Assembly: GCA_026415615.1 (NCBI GenBank)
Contig: JAOAGT010000002.1
Coordinates: 248,001 to 312,000, forward strand
Source of the DNA: Thermoleophilia bacterium
Lineage (GTDB): Bacteria; Actinomycetota; Thermoleophilia; RBG-16-64-13
DNA length: 64,000 nucleotides
Reading direction: 5' to 3'
The notes beneath the pieces are model-generated. The model searched no databases. It was not told the origin of the DNA and worked only from the letters and a program-made list of their open reading frames with translations. Shown here one piece after another: positions 41,815 through 51,344 of the stretch. The position numbers and the translations under genes were made by a program. Position 1 is the stretch's first letter; each line of letters starts with the position of its first letter.

Positions 41815-42944
41815 GGTAAACCAAGCTCGTCTCGCATGGTGACCAAGTCTTTTTGCAGGCCGGGATCGACGGGCACTCCCTTGTTCTTGCGCTCGAGCCA
41901 AGCCAGGTATTCCTTCTCGCCGCACGTGTATATGCGCTCTCGGCCCGGGGCTTTGCGAGACGCGCGCAAACTGCGCAAGATATCTCCCACGTGCTTCTTG
42001 AAGGCGTCAACATCGGCAAAGTGTTCTACGTTGATAGCTAGGAAGAAATGGCTAAGGAGGATGGGAACATCTTGTCCTGCCTCGTTCTTACCAGACAGTT
42101 GCCGGAGGAAAGGTCCCAAGGCAAGCGCAGAGGTAAGGAGCTCGACCACGGTTGCAAAACCGTACCCTTTATGACTGCCTGTTTCTTCTAAAAGTCCGCC
42201 AATGGGAGCAAGGGCGGCGGTTCCTCGAGTTAGGCCTTCGAGGATCTCGGCCGGGTCGGTAAGGGCGCGACCTTCTTGATCTACCACAACGCCCTCGGGA
42301 CACTTCTTACCCTCGCGGGCCCACTGTTCAATTTTGCCCCGCTGAACTATAGAGGTGGCGTAGTCGTTGGTGAACGGGAAGGGCTCGTCACTGGGAAAAG
42401 CGAACACCAGCGGATTGGTGCCCAACATGTTGTCCACGCCATGGGTGGGGGCTACAGAGGGACGCGCATTTGTGGCCGTAAGGCCGATCATGTCCGCCTG
42501 CACCGCCATTAAGGGGTAATAGGCAGCAAAGCCGTAGTGGGTAGAGTTTCTTGCCACCACCGCTCCCAACCCGTAGCGGTGTGCTTTGTCGATGGCCATC
42601 TCCATCGCGCGCTTGCTTACTACCATCCCCATGCCGTTGTGCCCGTCGACTAGAGCAGTGGCCCCACGGTCGCTTACAACCTCAAACTCTGTGATCGGCT
42701 TCTGGACGCCTTTCACCAGGCGGTCGTAATAGACGAGTTTGAGCCGTCCTATTCCGTGAGAATCAATGCCGCGCTTATCAGCGGTGATGATCACATCCGC
42801 ACAAATGCGCGCGTCGTCGTCGGGCACGCCCAGACCCCGAAAAACGTCGGTCACAAAATTTTCCAGGAACTCAAAGGGGATCCAAACCGGCTCAGTGTTC
42901 GCTGGTCTTACTTTTTGAGTGGGGGGCATGTTCCCTGTGCTCAT
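41793..42944 (-). CDS. Malate/L-lactate dehydrogenase family oxidoreductase
   Basis: A 383-residue NAD(P)-dependent oxidoreductase of the Ldh2/YlbC/AllD family, which interconverts 2-oxo and 2-hydroxy acids such as malate, lactate or ureidoglycolate. Typical segments are RGIDSHGIGRLKLV, GMVVSKRAME, NSTHYGFAAYY and TNARPSVAP. The substrate is undetermined. AAAGGAG precedes the ATG at 42944. It overlaps the DUF763 gene by four bases and the convergent cyclophilin-like gene by 22 bp. Confidence 0.9.
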   Translation of the reverse strand: MSTGNMPPTQKVRPANTEPVWIPFEFLENFVTDVFRGLGVPDDDARICADVIITADKRGIDSHGIGRLKLVYYDRLVKGVQKPITEFEVVSDRGATALVDGHNGMGMVVSKRAMEMAIDKAHRYGLGAVVARNSTHYGFAAYYPLMAVQADMIGLTATNARPSVAPTHGVDNMLGTNPLVFAFPSDEPFPFTNDYATSIVQRGKIEQWAREGKKCPEGVVVDQEGRALTDPAEILEGLTRGTAALAPIGGLLEETGSHKGYGFATVVELLTSALALGPFLRQLSGKNEAGQDVPILLSHFFLAINVEHFADVDAFKKHVGDILRSLRASRKAPGRERIYTCGEKEYLAWLERKNKGVPVDPGLQKDLVTMRDELGLPYTFPFE

Positions 42945-44113
42945 GGGTCTCTCCTTTGAGTCACACGGTGTCTTGGTGCAACCGTTTCTTGGGCATTGTA
43001 GCCTGCCAAGGATTTTGGACTAGACGTATAGGCAGCCAGACGTCGGAGGGCTTGGAGTTTTTCGGTTTGACCCACCTTCGCCTGAGAAAGGGCTCTGCGT
43101 AAGAACTCCACATTCTGGTCATAAACAGCTCGATTAACGGGATACGGGTGCCCGTCTTTGCCGCCATGAGCGTAGCTAAAAAGTGCGGGGTCGGTGCGAC
43201 TGGCGGGGGTGTCGTAAACAAGTTCGGCTATCAGAGCTAAAGCGCGGATGGTCTTGGGGCCTACGCCCGGGAGTCCAAGAAGGGTCTCGAAGTTCTCGGC
43301 TTGGCGCTCGTAGGTGGCTAAGAGAATCTTGGTTAGATTTTCCGGCTGTATATCCGAAAGCAGTACCGCGTGTCTAGTGGGCAGCGACAACTCTTTGAGT
43401 TTCTTCAGATGTTGCACGCTGCGGTCAGGCGGAAGGTGGGATAGCTGGGTGACTGCGGTTTGGGCTGGTGTGCTCTCGCGGGCTACCATGTTTAGCACGC
43501 TTGCTGCGGGCGCCTGGGCGGCGATTGCTGCATGCGGCTCGACCACGAAATCCGCCACTGAATCACTAAGCCAGTGATACCGGCGCGCCATGCGGCTTTG
43601 CTCGTTCATTCCCTGCTGGATGACCGCCCATTTCCCGCCGCTCGTGAAAACAAAAGAATGGTGGTAAAGCTGGTATCCGTCTTGGACTGCCGCACTGTCG
43701 ACCTTGGCGGCCATCTTGCTGGCGTAAATCAGCGTATCTGGCCGGACGGTCAACCAGCCCAACTCAGCAGCCCTTTCAATTTCGCTGGGGGTTTTACGCG
43801 AGGTTGCGCCTTTGCCGCCAGCGACCACCAGACCGCAATGGTTCTCGAGGCCGTGCAAGCCCTCTTTGAGGGCGCCACACACGGTTGTGGTAAGGCCTGA
43901 GCTGTGCCAGTCAAACCCCAGTACGGCGCCAAAGGCCTGAAACCAAACGGGATCCGAGAGACGGCGCAGCATCTCTTCGGGGCCGTATTCACTCACAATG
44001 GCGAGAGTAATCTCGCGGGCAAGATGTTTCATCCGGGCAAAGAGCCACGTCGGGGCTCTGCCTCCGTGTAGCGGTAGCTGCGCGGTGCCGGTCTTCATAA
44101 GTTGAGCATACAT
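42941..44113 (-). CDS. DUF763 protein with helix-hairpin-helix-like region
   Basis: A 390-residue protein of the DUF763 family, which is widespread in archaea and thermophilic bacteria and has no assigned function. It opens with TGTAQLPLHGGRAPTWL, and the central region contains the GLHGLENHCGLVVAGGKGA block. A C-terminal GLPGVGPKTIRALALI segment looks like a DNA-binding helix-hairpin-helix, as in repair enzymes. It overlaps the malate/lactate dehydrogenase gene by four bases. A role in nucleic acid repair is an inference only. Start: ATG 44113, or ATG 44098. Confidence 0.85.
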   Translation of the reverse strand: MYAQLMKTGTAQLPLHGGRAPTWLFARMKHLAREITLAIVSEYGPEEMLRRLSDPVWFQAFGAVLGFDWHSSGLTTTVCGALKEGLHGLENHCGLVVAGGKGATSRKTPSEIERAAELGWLTVRPDTLIYASKMAAKVDSAAVQDGYQLYHHSFVFTSGGKWAVIQQGMNEQSRMARRYHWLSDSVADFVVEPHAAIAAQAPAASVLNMVARESTPAQTAVTQLSHLPPDRSVQHLKKLKELSLPTRHAVLLSDIQPENLTKILLATYERQAENFETLLGLPGVGPKTIRALALIAELVYDTPASRTDPALFSYAHGGKDGHPYPVNRAVYDQNVEFLRRALSQAKVGQTEKLQALRRLAAYTSSPKSLAGYNAQETVAPRHRVTQRRDP

Positions 44114-44175
44114 GCTAGAGCGGATAGGTGATACTGTCTTGACAGATGGTTGCGTGCAGAGGAGGTAAGTGCATT

Positions 44176-44955
44176 ATGGCTCTAGCCATAGATGAGACAA
44201 GATGTGTCCGCTGCGGGCTGTGTATCACCGAGTGCCCGGCTGGTGCTTTCCGAGGAGAGGGAAGCTACACAGTTGGTCAGTCCGTGGTTTACGAAAAGAT
44301 CGAGTTGGACAACGAGAAGTGCACCAACTGTGGGCAATGCACAGCCTACCAGTTCTGGTGTCCGGCGGAAGCTATCTACGAACCGCCTGCCGACACGACT
44401 CCTTTTGGGACCCCGGTGGGGAAAGGCAACGTCACCGATGGCACAAAGTATTCGAAGCTTTTCTACCAGTACCAACCGGGGGATGATCCCTATATTGACA
44501 TAGTAGGCAAAGACATGCCCTTTAGCTTTGTCACGCGCTTTGACAGCAATAGATTTCCCATACCGGGCTCCAATTTCTACTACGTGCACTGGATCATGCC
44601 GCACGATGAGCCTTTCCTTGAAATCGGTCATCCGCCGCACATCCATCGCAGCCCTGAGCTTCTTTTCCACATAGGTGGGGATCCGGAGAATCCCCAAGAA
44701 CTCTATTCCGAGGTGGAGTTCTACATGGGTGTGGAAATGGAGCGGCATGTCTTCAACAAGTCCACAGTCATATACATCCCGCCCAACGTGATTCACTCGC
44801 CTTGGAGGCCGCGATACACAAAGAAACCCTGGCTGTTCATTGAGGTTAACCAGGGACCCAGCCATACCGAGAAGGGCTACCACCAAATCCTAAAGCCGGA
44901 GCAATGGAGCTCTCGTGACTTGCTCAGGCCAGCTTTTGCAGACGAGGGATATTGA
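44176..44955 (+). CDS. Ferredoxin-cupin fusion protein
   Basis: A 259-residue fusion. Residues 1-70 hold two 4Fe-4S motifs (C10-x2-C-x2-C-x3-C20 and C49-x2-C-x2-C-x6-C62; the second has an unusual six-residue last gap). Residues about 100-250 are a cupin, with HPPHIHRSPELLFHIGGD, FYMGVEMERHVF and PPNVIHSPW supplying the metal-site histidines and Glu. The start at ATG 44176 has GAGGAGG upstream. It likely oxidises or reduces a small organic substrate through a cluster-to-metal path. The iron-sulfur flavoprotein gene 58 bp downstream is the natural partner. Confidence 0.8.
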   Translation: MALAIDETRCVRCGLCITECPAGAFRGEGSYTVGQSVVYEKIELDNEKCTNCGQCTAYQFWCPAEAIYEPPADTTPFGTPVGKGNVTDGTKYSKLFYQYQPGDDPYIDIVGKDMPFSFVTRFDSNRFPIPGSNFYYVHWIMPHDEPFLEIGHPPHIHRSPELLFHIGGDPENPQELYSEVEFYMGVEMERHVFNKSTVIYIPPNVIHSPWRPRYTKKPWLFIEVNQGPSHTEKGYHQILKPEQWSSRDLLRPAFADEGY

Positions 44956-45013
44956 GGGATCTCAACGATCAAGTGATCTCGGGCAGCTATCGGAGCAATC
45001 TCAAGGAGCAGAG

Positions 45014-45661
45014 ATGAAGAAGGTCGTCGGCATAAACGGCAGTCCCAGAAAAGAGTGGAATACAGCCACCTTGGTCAAGAAAGCTCTGGAGGGCGCTGAG
45101 AGCGCAGGGGCAGAGACCAAGCTTGTTCACTTGTACGATCTCAATTACAAAGGCTGTCGCAGTTGCTTTGCCTGCAAGAGAAAGGGCAATACCTGCAACG
45201 GCCTTTGCGCCGCTCGTGATGATCTGCGCGATGTGCTAGCTGAGGTACTAGCAAGCGACGTGCTGATTCTGGGGTCCCCGATTTATTTTGGCGACGTGAC
45301 GGGTGAGATGCGCTCTTTTCTTGAGCGTCTGCTGTTTCCCAACATTTCTTACGACGAGTTCGGCAAGAGAGTCTTTGAAGGCCGAATTGACTGCGCGTTT
45401 ATCTTCACGATGAACTGCCCCGAACGGTTTGTAAAGGACGTTCACTATGACATCTTGTTTGAACACCACGCGCGTTCAATGGGAATCTTGGGAGGAAAGT
45501 GTGAGGTTCTTACCTCCCATGAAACCTGGCAGTTTGACGATTATTCGGTCATGAACGCGGCGATGTTCAACGTTGAGGAAAAGGCCAGGATTCGACAAGA
45601 GCGCTTCCCTCTTGACTGCCAGAGGGCTTTTGAGATTGGAGCTAGGCTGGTACAAGGATGA
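45014..45661 (+). CDS. Iron-sulfur flavoprotein (NADPH-dependent FMN reductase family)
   Basis: A 215-residue flavodoxin-fold protein of the Isf (iron-sulfur flavoprotein) family. FMN-binding GSPRKEWNTATL is at 9-20, and the compact cluster motif C48-x2-C51-x2-C54-x6-C61 follows. The ILGSPIYFGDVTG segment is typical. These proteins shuttle electrons between ferredoxin-like donors and flavin, in anaerobes often protecting against oxygen or peroxide. ATG 45014 has AAGGAG 6 bases upstream. It is the likely redox partner of the ferredoxin-cupin protein. Confidence 0.88.
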   Translation: MKKVVGINGSPRKEWNTATLVKKALEGAESAGAETKLVHLYDLNYKGCRSCFACKRKGNTCNGLCAARDDLRDVLAEVLASDVLILGSPIYFGDVTGEMRSFLERLLFPNISYDEFGKRVFEGRIDCAFIFTMNCPERFVKDVHYDILFEHHARSMGILGGKCEVLTSHETWQFDDYSVMNAAMFNVEEKARIRQERFPLDCQRAFEIGARLVQG

Positions 45662-45693
45662 CCGGGCTTTGAGCGTTGGGCTTTGTGATCGGT

Positions 45694-45724
45694 GGCGCCG
45701 GCGGGCTTCACGCTTGCTGGCGCC
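45694..45724. terminator. Hairpin after the flavoprotein gene
   Basis: GGCGCCGGCGGGC and GCTTGCTGGCGCC pair at 10 of 13 positions with a five-base loop. It lies 33 bases past the flavoprotein stop codon. No T-tract follows, so termination is a weak call. Confidence 0.35.
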
Positions 45725-45742
45725 GAGTGCACAACTTGTCCC

Positions 45743-45792
45743 CTCTGCTCGGCAGGTAATTGACGCCCTCTGTCCGGCAGCTAATTGATGCC
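45743..45792. repeat. 25-bp tandem direct repeat spanning the end of the SLH-protein gene
   Basis: Units 45743-45767 and 45768-45792 match at 21 of 25 bases. The second copy contains the stop codon of the SLH-protein gene, and the first copy lies just outside it. This looks like a local duplication of a gene end. Confidence 0.75.
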
Positions 45793-46515
45793 GATGGCCT
45801 CGAAGGTTTCCGCGGGGGCCGGCTGGTTGGCTCGGATCAACGGCACGAGCAAACGGGCCGCATCTGCGCGGCTGAGAGGTTCGCTGTTGTTGTATGCGCT
45901 CTCGGCTGGTAAGGCTGAGGCAAGGTTGGGCGCATTCTCCTGGACTGCGAGTTGAAGCACCCGGTAGGCCTCTGCATGACTGATGGAATCCCGAGGTCTG
46001 AATTCGCGGCTGGTCGTCTCGGCCAAAGCATCTTGCACAAAGTATCGGGCTGTAGCTTCGACTGCTGCGTAGTCGGGGTGGGCCGGCGGCACATCACTGA
46101 AAGTAGGCGTTGGTGGGAAGGACCTTTCCAATCCCAGAGCTAAAGCAAGAAGTGAGGCGAATTGGGACCTCGCGACCGGATCTTCGGGCTTAAAGCGGCC
46201 TTCGGCATCGGGATCAAGTAGGTCATAGACAACTGCCGCGCGGGCCACCCCGAGGTCGGGGTGGCCCGCGCCCATATCGACGAATGTCTCCACGGTGGCG
46301 GTTGCTACAGTGGTAGTTGTCTGCTCATCTCCACGCTCGCATGCCTGCGTGGCCAAGAGGATGACCAGCAAGAGCATGAGAGCGAGCACGCTCGTCAAGA
46401 TTGCAGCCGGCGCGGGAACTCGAAGCGGAGCGGCCCGCCGCAGGGAAGCTCGCTCGTCCCGGCCCCCGGTGACATGGGTGCTTTGCCCCCTGTTCTTATC
46501 CGCGTTGCTTCTCAT
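45781..46515 (-). CDS. Membrane-anchored SLH-domain protein
   Basis: A 244-residue protein with an N-terminal membrane helix (about residues 38-58), a Thr-rich linker, and S-layer-homology repeats (for example RFKPEDPVARSQFASLLALALGL, then FRPRDSISHAEAYRVLQLAV). SLH domains bind pyruvylated cell-wall polymers and so attach proteins to the cell surface. A perfect inverted repeat lies inside the gene (46238-46271). It is directly upstream, on the same strand, of the end of a very large CARDB-type secreted protein (46559). The start is ATG 46515; an upstream ATG at 46548 is possible. Confidence 0.78.
   Translation of the reverse strand: MRSNADKNRGQSTHVTGGRDERASLRRAAPLRVPAPAAILTSVLALMLLLVILLATQACERGDEQTTTTVATATVETFVDMGAGHPDLGVARAAVVYDLLDPDAEGRFKPEDPVARSQFASLLALALGLERSFPPTPTFSDVPPAHPDYAAVEATARYFVQDALAETTSREFRPRDSISHAEAYRVLQLAVQENAPNLASALPAESAYNNSEPLSRADAARLLVPLIRANQPAPAETFEAIGIN
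46238..46271. repeat. Perfect 16-bp inverted repeat inside the SLH-protein gene
   Basis: Arms 46238-46253 and 46256-46271 are exact reverse complements around a 2-base loop. The left arm reads GCGCGGGCCACCCCGA. It lies in coding sequence for a linker region and keeps the frame. Confidence 0.9.
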
Positions 46516-46558
46516 ACATAACCGACCGTGCAGCGTGTGCCACTCCACCCGTCTCTTT

Positions 46559-49500
46559 CTACGACGACGGACTAACGAAAACCGGAATAAACGGCAAGCC
46601 GACAGAATTCAGTTGTTCAAGCTGCTTAAGGAGTCTCGACTCCACAGATTCATAGGCTCTTCTTGCCAGCTGGGAGGGCACGTCCTCGCCCCAATACTCT
46701 GCAATGAAGACAATTGCCGAAGAGGGACTCTTGGCTACCTCGTAGGCCAGCTCGCTGCCTCCCAGCAAGCGGAACACGATTTCATTCCCCACCATCCAGG
46801 TGACTTGAAAGACAAGCATGTGCGGAGCAAACACCGCGCCGACCATACCGAGTACGGTGTCAATGGCGCTGGTAAAGGTCTTTTCAAAGTACGCAGATTT
46901 CTGGATAGGATCATCGGTGGCGTTCCATTTTGCCAGGTTGTATCCAATCTCAACCACTCCCACCGCTGCCGCCAGTCCAACTGCCACCTTCTCACTTGCC
47001 AACATGGCAAAACGCCCTGTCTTGCCGCCCCAGGCCACTATGTTCGTGCTTACCTTAGCCATGGCGTGCACTGTCTGGCCCGTTGAGACTACGGCCTTAG
47101 CTGTGTAGTAGACGCACTCGATGGCGTCGCCCCTTTGGTAGGCAAGGTAAGCGTCCTGGCCGTTGGAGAAAGCGGTCACCGCGCCTCCCACTGCCTGAAA
47201 GCCAGCAAGCACGCCGTTGTACTTTGTACCCTTGATCCAGTGGGTGTCAGGAAGCTGGTCAACTTTTTCCACTTTGTTGACCTTTGTCACCACCTTTTCC
47301 ACCAAGGCTGCAATGCCGCTCCCTGCTCCAGCGATTCCTCTGCCCACATAGGACAGGATGTTGACCTGGGTCTCGACGGCTCGGACCTTCTCGCCCAACG
47401 GACCATCCGGGTTGAAGGACACGAACCCTATTGATTCGGTTCGAGTTCTTGCTCCGGGCTCGTGTGCGAGACTGCGAAACTGAGAGAGTGTACGGATGGG
47501 CAAACCAAAGTCGGTCAAGGAAGTGGCATAGTCGCTACCCACTATGCTGTTACCTTGCTCGTCCTGAAGGTACACAATGTCCCTAACTAGCCCGGTCAGA
47601 TTCCAGTTCTGCAAGGCCGGAGAAATATCCACGGTAACCGAGCTGCTGCGGGTAATCCACACCGGTGTGAGTTTCAGGTAGGCGGTTGATACAAGCGCGT
47701 ATTCTTTGGGAAGCGTAACGGCAAAGCTGAAGAGGTCGCTTCCGTCTGTATCCACTAGGACCACGCCCTGGAAAAACGGAAGGTTGCTGTCGTCGCTAAA
47801 CTGGTTACTCCGGTAAAACGCATACTGGAAACCAAGCTCGCGGTAAGAATTGGGACCATTCACCCGGATTTCTCGTGCCAGTCCGGGCTGCGTAAACTGG
47901 AAGCGATAACTCTGCGTTAGAGAGGGTATCTGTTGAACCTGGACCAAGAGATACTGGAAGAACCAGTCGTTTTCAGGATAAAGAATCTCCGCTTTGTTCT
48001 TGAGTGAAACGATTTGATAATCGGTCATGTAATCGTAATAAAAGCGATACTCAGTGCGGTGCAGATGATCTGCGGCATATGTGCAGCTATCCTCGGGCTG
48101 GTGATCGGCCACCATTTCCGTGTCATCAAAGGCAATGTCTTGAGGCTGAATATCCTTTATGGCCCAACTGGTAAGCCCAGCAGAGGCGAATAGTGCATCG
48201 ACGGCCTTCCTGTAGTTTTGCTGCGTCATGCTGCTGGCTCTGGTGCCGTTGCTCTCATAAGTCCGGGAGTACACCAGCGTGTCGGACATGGTGCTCCAGC
48301 TCCAATCCATGTCCCACACTTCGCACCAGCCATCCAGTCCATAGGCGCAAATTGGCTGATCCACCCGCACCATGCCCGGCTTCTGTAGGGCTTCAAACAA
48401 CGGCTCGCTTGGATTGATTAGGGGTGACAAGTCTTTGCCGTCGATGACGCCATCATCGTCGGTGTCGGGATCATTCGGGTTGGTTCCATACAAGGATTCC
48501 AGCTCGTCCGAGAGCAAATCGTGGTCGCTGTCATTCTGCGTGAGGACCGCCAGGTCGGCAGTTCTTTCAAGTACCAGTTCTCTTGTGTATATCGAGGGGG
48601 CCCCGGTTTCCCCCGTAACGGTTAATGATTGATAGCTCTCCTTACTCACGTTCAAGGTGTAGGGTCCTCGCACCACGCCCGCGAACGAGCACCAACCCTC
48701 ACCGTCCGTCAGTGTCTCAGCTGATTCCCCATTCGCGCCTGTCATCTGAACCCGAGCAAGTGGCACCGGTCCTAGGACGTCAGTGATGTGCACATACACG
48801 AGTTTCTTCTCATTTGGGACGGAAACAGTGACGGTGACGGGGTCGGCCGTGTTGTTATTTTCGTCGCTTTCGGCGATTTGCTCATCGGGATCGATGACCA
48901 TGCTGACTTGCAAATCCTGGGTCAGTCCAGCAGGCATGTCCACGCGACCCGGGGTACCGCTCAGGTTTGGCCAGAGCGTGACTCCCATCTGGGAACCCGT
49001 GGGGATTCTCCAGTTGAGCGAAGCTGTTGCTCCACTGCAACCGGAAATGGAACCAATCGTAGTATCTCCAATCGGCTGTCCGTCAGACAGGAAGCGCACC
49101 TTCACCTGCTGGGCCGCAGAAGGCCCGTTGTTTTTAACCACGCCGTACAGTGTCACTGAGTCGCCAGCTACAGGAAAGGTCGGGGACACGCGAAGCCATG
49201 GAGCGGCAGGTTCTAGGTCAGGGGCTGCAACCTCAAATTCGGTAGAGGCTTGATTGTTGGTCTCGTCGCTTTCGGCCAAGGTGTTGTCTGGGTCGATCAC
49301 CACCTCCAGCATGGGATGCGGTCCCAAAGTTAGTGGGGAGCGCCAGCTATACGTCACAAGTCTTGAGCGCAGAGGATAAAAGAAACTCCGGTCGCGGGTG
49401 ACCTGACCCACCACTTGACCATTGATCTTGAACTGCACGACTATGCTGCGAGGCGGGAAATTGTTCGAGGCATTGTAAACAGCAGCAGAGAGCAAGAGTC

Positions 49501-51184
49501 TTGAGCCGGGAACCACGGGACGCGCGATCACTGTTAGGCCAGAGGGCTCTACCCGCAGATCCGGCTGCTGTGAGCCGCCATCTGCTACGGGAATCTGGAT
49601 AGTGGCTACGTTGTTGGTCTCGTCAGACTCAGGTAGTTGACAGTAGGGGTCGGTTACCACGGTGAAAGTCACCGGTCCCGTTTGGTCTTGGGGAACGTTG
49701 TAGGGAGGTGCATCCACATAGATTTGATCCAGGATGACCTGATAGGCGCGCTCATAGTAGGGCTTGCCATTTACTAGAATCCGGCAGGCAATCTTGTTGT
49801 TTTGCGATCCGTAAAAGCTAAGTAGGGAGGTATTCTTGATAGTGGCCTTCAGATAAAGTCGCCCGCCCGGTATGGCCACATCTGAGCCTGTCCAATACAG
49901 ATCCCCCTGCCTCACCTCAGTGTCCCATTGCAGCACGGGCACCTCGATGCTTGCTGTAGACCCATTACTTAACACGACCTGGAAGTGCAGAGGGCCTCTG
50001 GTGTTGTAAGGCACGGCGTATTTTGCAGACGCCTCGATAAAGCCGTCCGACCTACTGCTCCCTACATGACGGTTGTCATCCAGTACCACGAGTCCGTTGA
50101 TAAGGAACTTGATGTTTAGATCTTCGCTCTCGCCAGCGGGGCGAGCAATCTTAGCTTCGAGGTTAAGAATTCCCCCTGGCAGGGCGGCGTTCACAATTCG
50201 ATTTGGCGCGTCGTCTTTGATGCTCCATGCAGAGAGACCCGAGGCATCGACGGTCATGGGCGGGTCGGTGTTCTCGATCTCGACGTCGTGATCTGAGTAG
50301 ACCTCAAACGAGCTGACCGCCGCGTTGTTGGTCTCGTCGGTCTCAGGGGTGCGGTTGTATGGGTCGACTATCACCGTAACCCGAACTGTTGCGTGCTCCT
50401 GGCCACGTAAGTGCTTGTAGTACGTGGGCGAGAGGTAGCAACGGGCGATGACAATCCCGTCGCGTTCCCCTGCTCCCAGGTAGAAGGGCACTTCGTCAAT
50501 GACCTGGTCGTTTAAGAGCACACGAAGAACACTGCCCCCTGCCAGGCCGGCTCCCGGTGACTGATTATGGATTTTGGTTCTTACGGTTAAATAGGCGTCG
50601 CCGGGGTGAACTGTCCTTGGTATGTCGATATCCTCGGCCGAAACAGCGAAGTCTACGGGGGCATCGCTCATCATCCCGAAGACCCATGAGCTTGTCGCAC
50701 CGTCTACGCCTTCTGCCTCTTCCTCCTCGCCCGACCCATCGGCGCTCTGGTCGAGGTTCTCTGCCACTGCGAAGTTAATTACAAGCTGCTTCTCTAGTGG
50801 ATGGCCAGCAGTATCAAGTACCCGATCCGACACTCGAAGCTGGTATGAACCGGGCGGGAGCGGTTGAAGCGGCCTTACTATAATGCGAAGCCCAGTTCGC
50901 TCTACTCTTAGTTGAGTTGCTACCTGGTTTTCTTGGCTGTCAAGAAGAACAACGTTCTGAGTTGTTACCGTAAGTGGGTCAACCGGTGAATTTAAACGGA
51001 TGGACCAGACCTTGTCCGGAGGTACTGGTCCCTCCCAGTTGATGGTTTCTATCTGAGAGGAACCAGCTTGAGCTGCTAAGGCGGGTGAGGCATCAAAGTA
51101 CTTGACACTGGGGAGAAGCGAAACCGCGAAGCACAATGCGCTTAGCGTTACGAGGACACTTATGAGCTTGCGACGCGTCACCAA
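46559..51184 (-). CDS. Giant secreted CARDB-repeat protein
   Basis: A 1541-residue surface or secreted protein with a signal peptide (LISVLVTLSALCFAVSLLP). An Ig-like domain near the start contains PLPPGSYQLRVSD. At least four CARDB adhesion-type domains follow, each marked by a DETNN/DENNN motif (ETDETNN, ESDETNN twice, ESDENNN). A carboxypeptidase-regulatory-like fold and a calcium-binding stretch (DSDHDLLSDELESLYGTNP) come next, then a long C-terminal region with hydrophobic stretches near 1340-1480. This is an adhesin/scaffold-like architecture. It may partner the adjacent SLH protein at the cell surface. The ATG at 51184 is used. Confidence 0.82.
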   Translation of the reverse strand: MVTRRKLISVLVTLSALCFAVSLLPSVKYFDASPALAAQAGSSQIETINWEGPVPPDKVWSIRLNSPVDPLTVTTQNVVLLDSQENQVATQLRVERTGLRIIVRPLQPLPPGSYQLRVSDRVLDTAGHPLEKQLVINFAVAENLDQSADGSGEEEEAEGVDGATSSWVFGMMSDAPVDFAVSAEDIDIPRTVHPGDAYLTVRTKIHNQSPGAGLAGGSVLRVLLNDQVIDEVPFYLGAGERDGIVIARCYLSPTYYKHLRGQEHATVRVTVIVDPYNRTPETDETNNAAVSSFEVYSDHDVEIENTDPPMTVDASGLSAWSIKDDAPNRIVNAALPGGILNLEAKIARPAGESEDLNIKFLINGLVVLDDNRHVGSSRSDGFIEASAKYAVPYNTRGPLHFQVVLSNGSTASIEVPVLQWDTEVRQGDLYWTGSDVAIPGGRLYLKATIKNTSLLSFYGSQNNKIACRILVNGKPYYERAYQVILDQIYVDAPPYNVPQDQTGPVTFTVVTDPYCQLPESDETNNVATIQIPVADGGSQQPDLRVEPSGLTVIARPVVPGSRLLLSAAVYNASNNFPPRSIVVQFKINGQVVGQVTRDRSFFYPLRSRLVTYSWRSPLTLGPHPMLEVVIDPDNTLAESDETNNQASTEFEVAAPDLEPAAPWLRVSPTFPVAGDSVTLYGVVKNNGPSAAQQVKVRFLSDGQPIGDTTIGSISGCSGATASLNWRIPTGSQMGVTLWPNLSGTPGRVDMPAGLTQDLQVSMVIDPDEQIAESDENNNTADPVTVTVSVPNEKKLVYVHITDVLGPVPLARVQMTGANGESAETLTDGEGWCSFAGVVRGPYTLNVSKESYQSLTVTGETGAPSIYTRELVLERTADLAVLTQNDSDHDLLSDELESLYGTNPNDPDTDDDGVIDGKDLSPLINPSEPLFEALQKPGMVRVDQPICAYGLDGWCEVWDMDWSWSTMSDTLVYSRTYESNGTRASSMTQQNYRKAVDALFASAGLTSWAIKDIQPQDIAFDDTEMVADHQPEDSCTYAADHLHRTEYRFYYDYMTDYQIVSLKNKAEILYPENDWFFQYLLVQVQQIPSLTQSYRFQFTQPGLAREIRVNGPNSYRELGFQYAFYRSNQFSDDSNLPFFQGVVLVDTDGSDLFSFAVTLPKEYALVSTAYLKLTPVWITRSSSVTVDISPALQNWNLTGLVRDIVYLQDEQGNSIVGSDYATSLTDFGLPIRTLSQFRSLAHEPGARTRTESIGFVSFNPDGPLGEKVRAVETQVNILSYVGRGIAGAGSGIAALVEKVVTKVNKVEKVDQLPDTHWIKGTKYNGVLAGFQAVGGAVTAFSNGQDAYLAYQRGDAIECVYYTAKAVVSTGQTVHAMAKVSTNIVAWGGKTGRFAMLASEKVAVGLAAAVGVVEIGYNLAKWNATDDPIQKSAYFEKTFTSAIDTVLGMVGAVFAPHMLVFQVTWMVGNEIVFRLLGGSELAYEVAKSPSSAIVFIAEYWGEDVPSQLARRAYESVESRLLKQLEQLNSVGLPFIPVFVSPSS

Positions 51185-51344
51185 TCCCCCTTAGCCGCAT
51201 CATACACACCTGATATTGGGCAAGCAAGGATTTGTGCGGGCATCGCGCAAGCGAGGTTTATGCGCCGGATACTGGCTCGTCTTGGTGTATAGTAGGTGCC
51301 AATATGTTGTCACCCCGACAAATTGTGCCGGCCTACCCTTTCCA

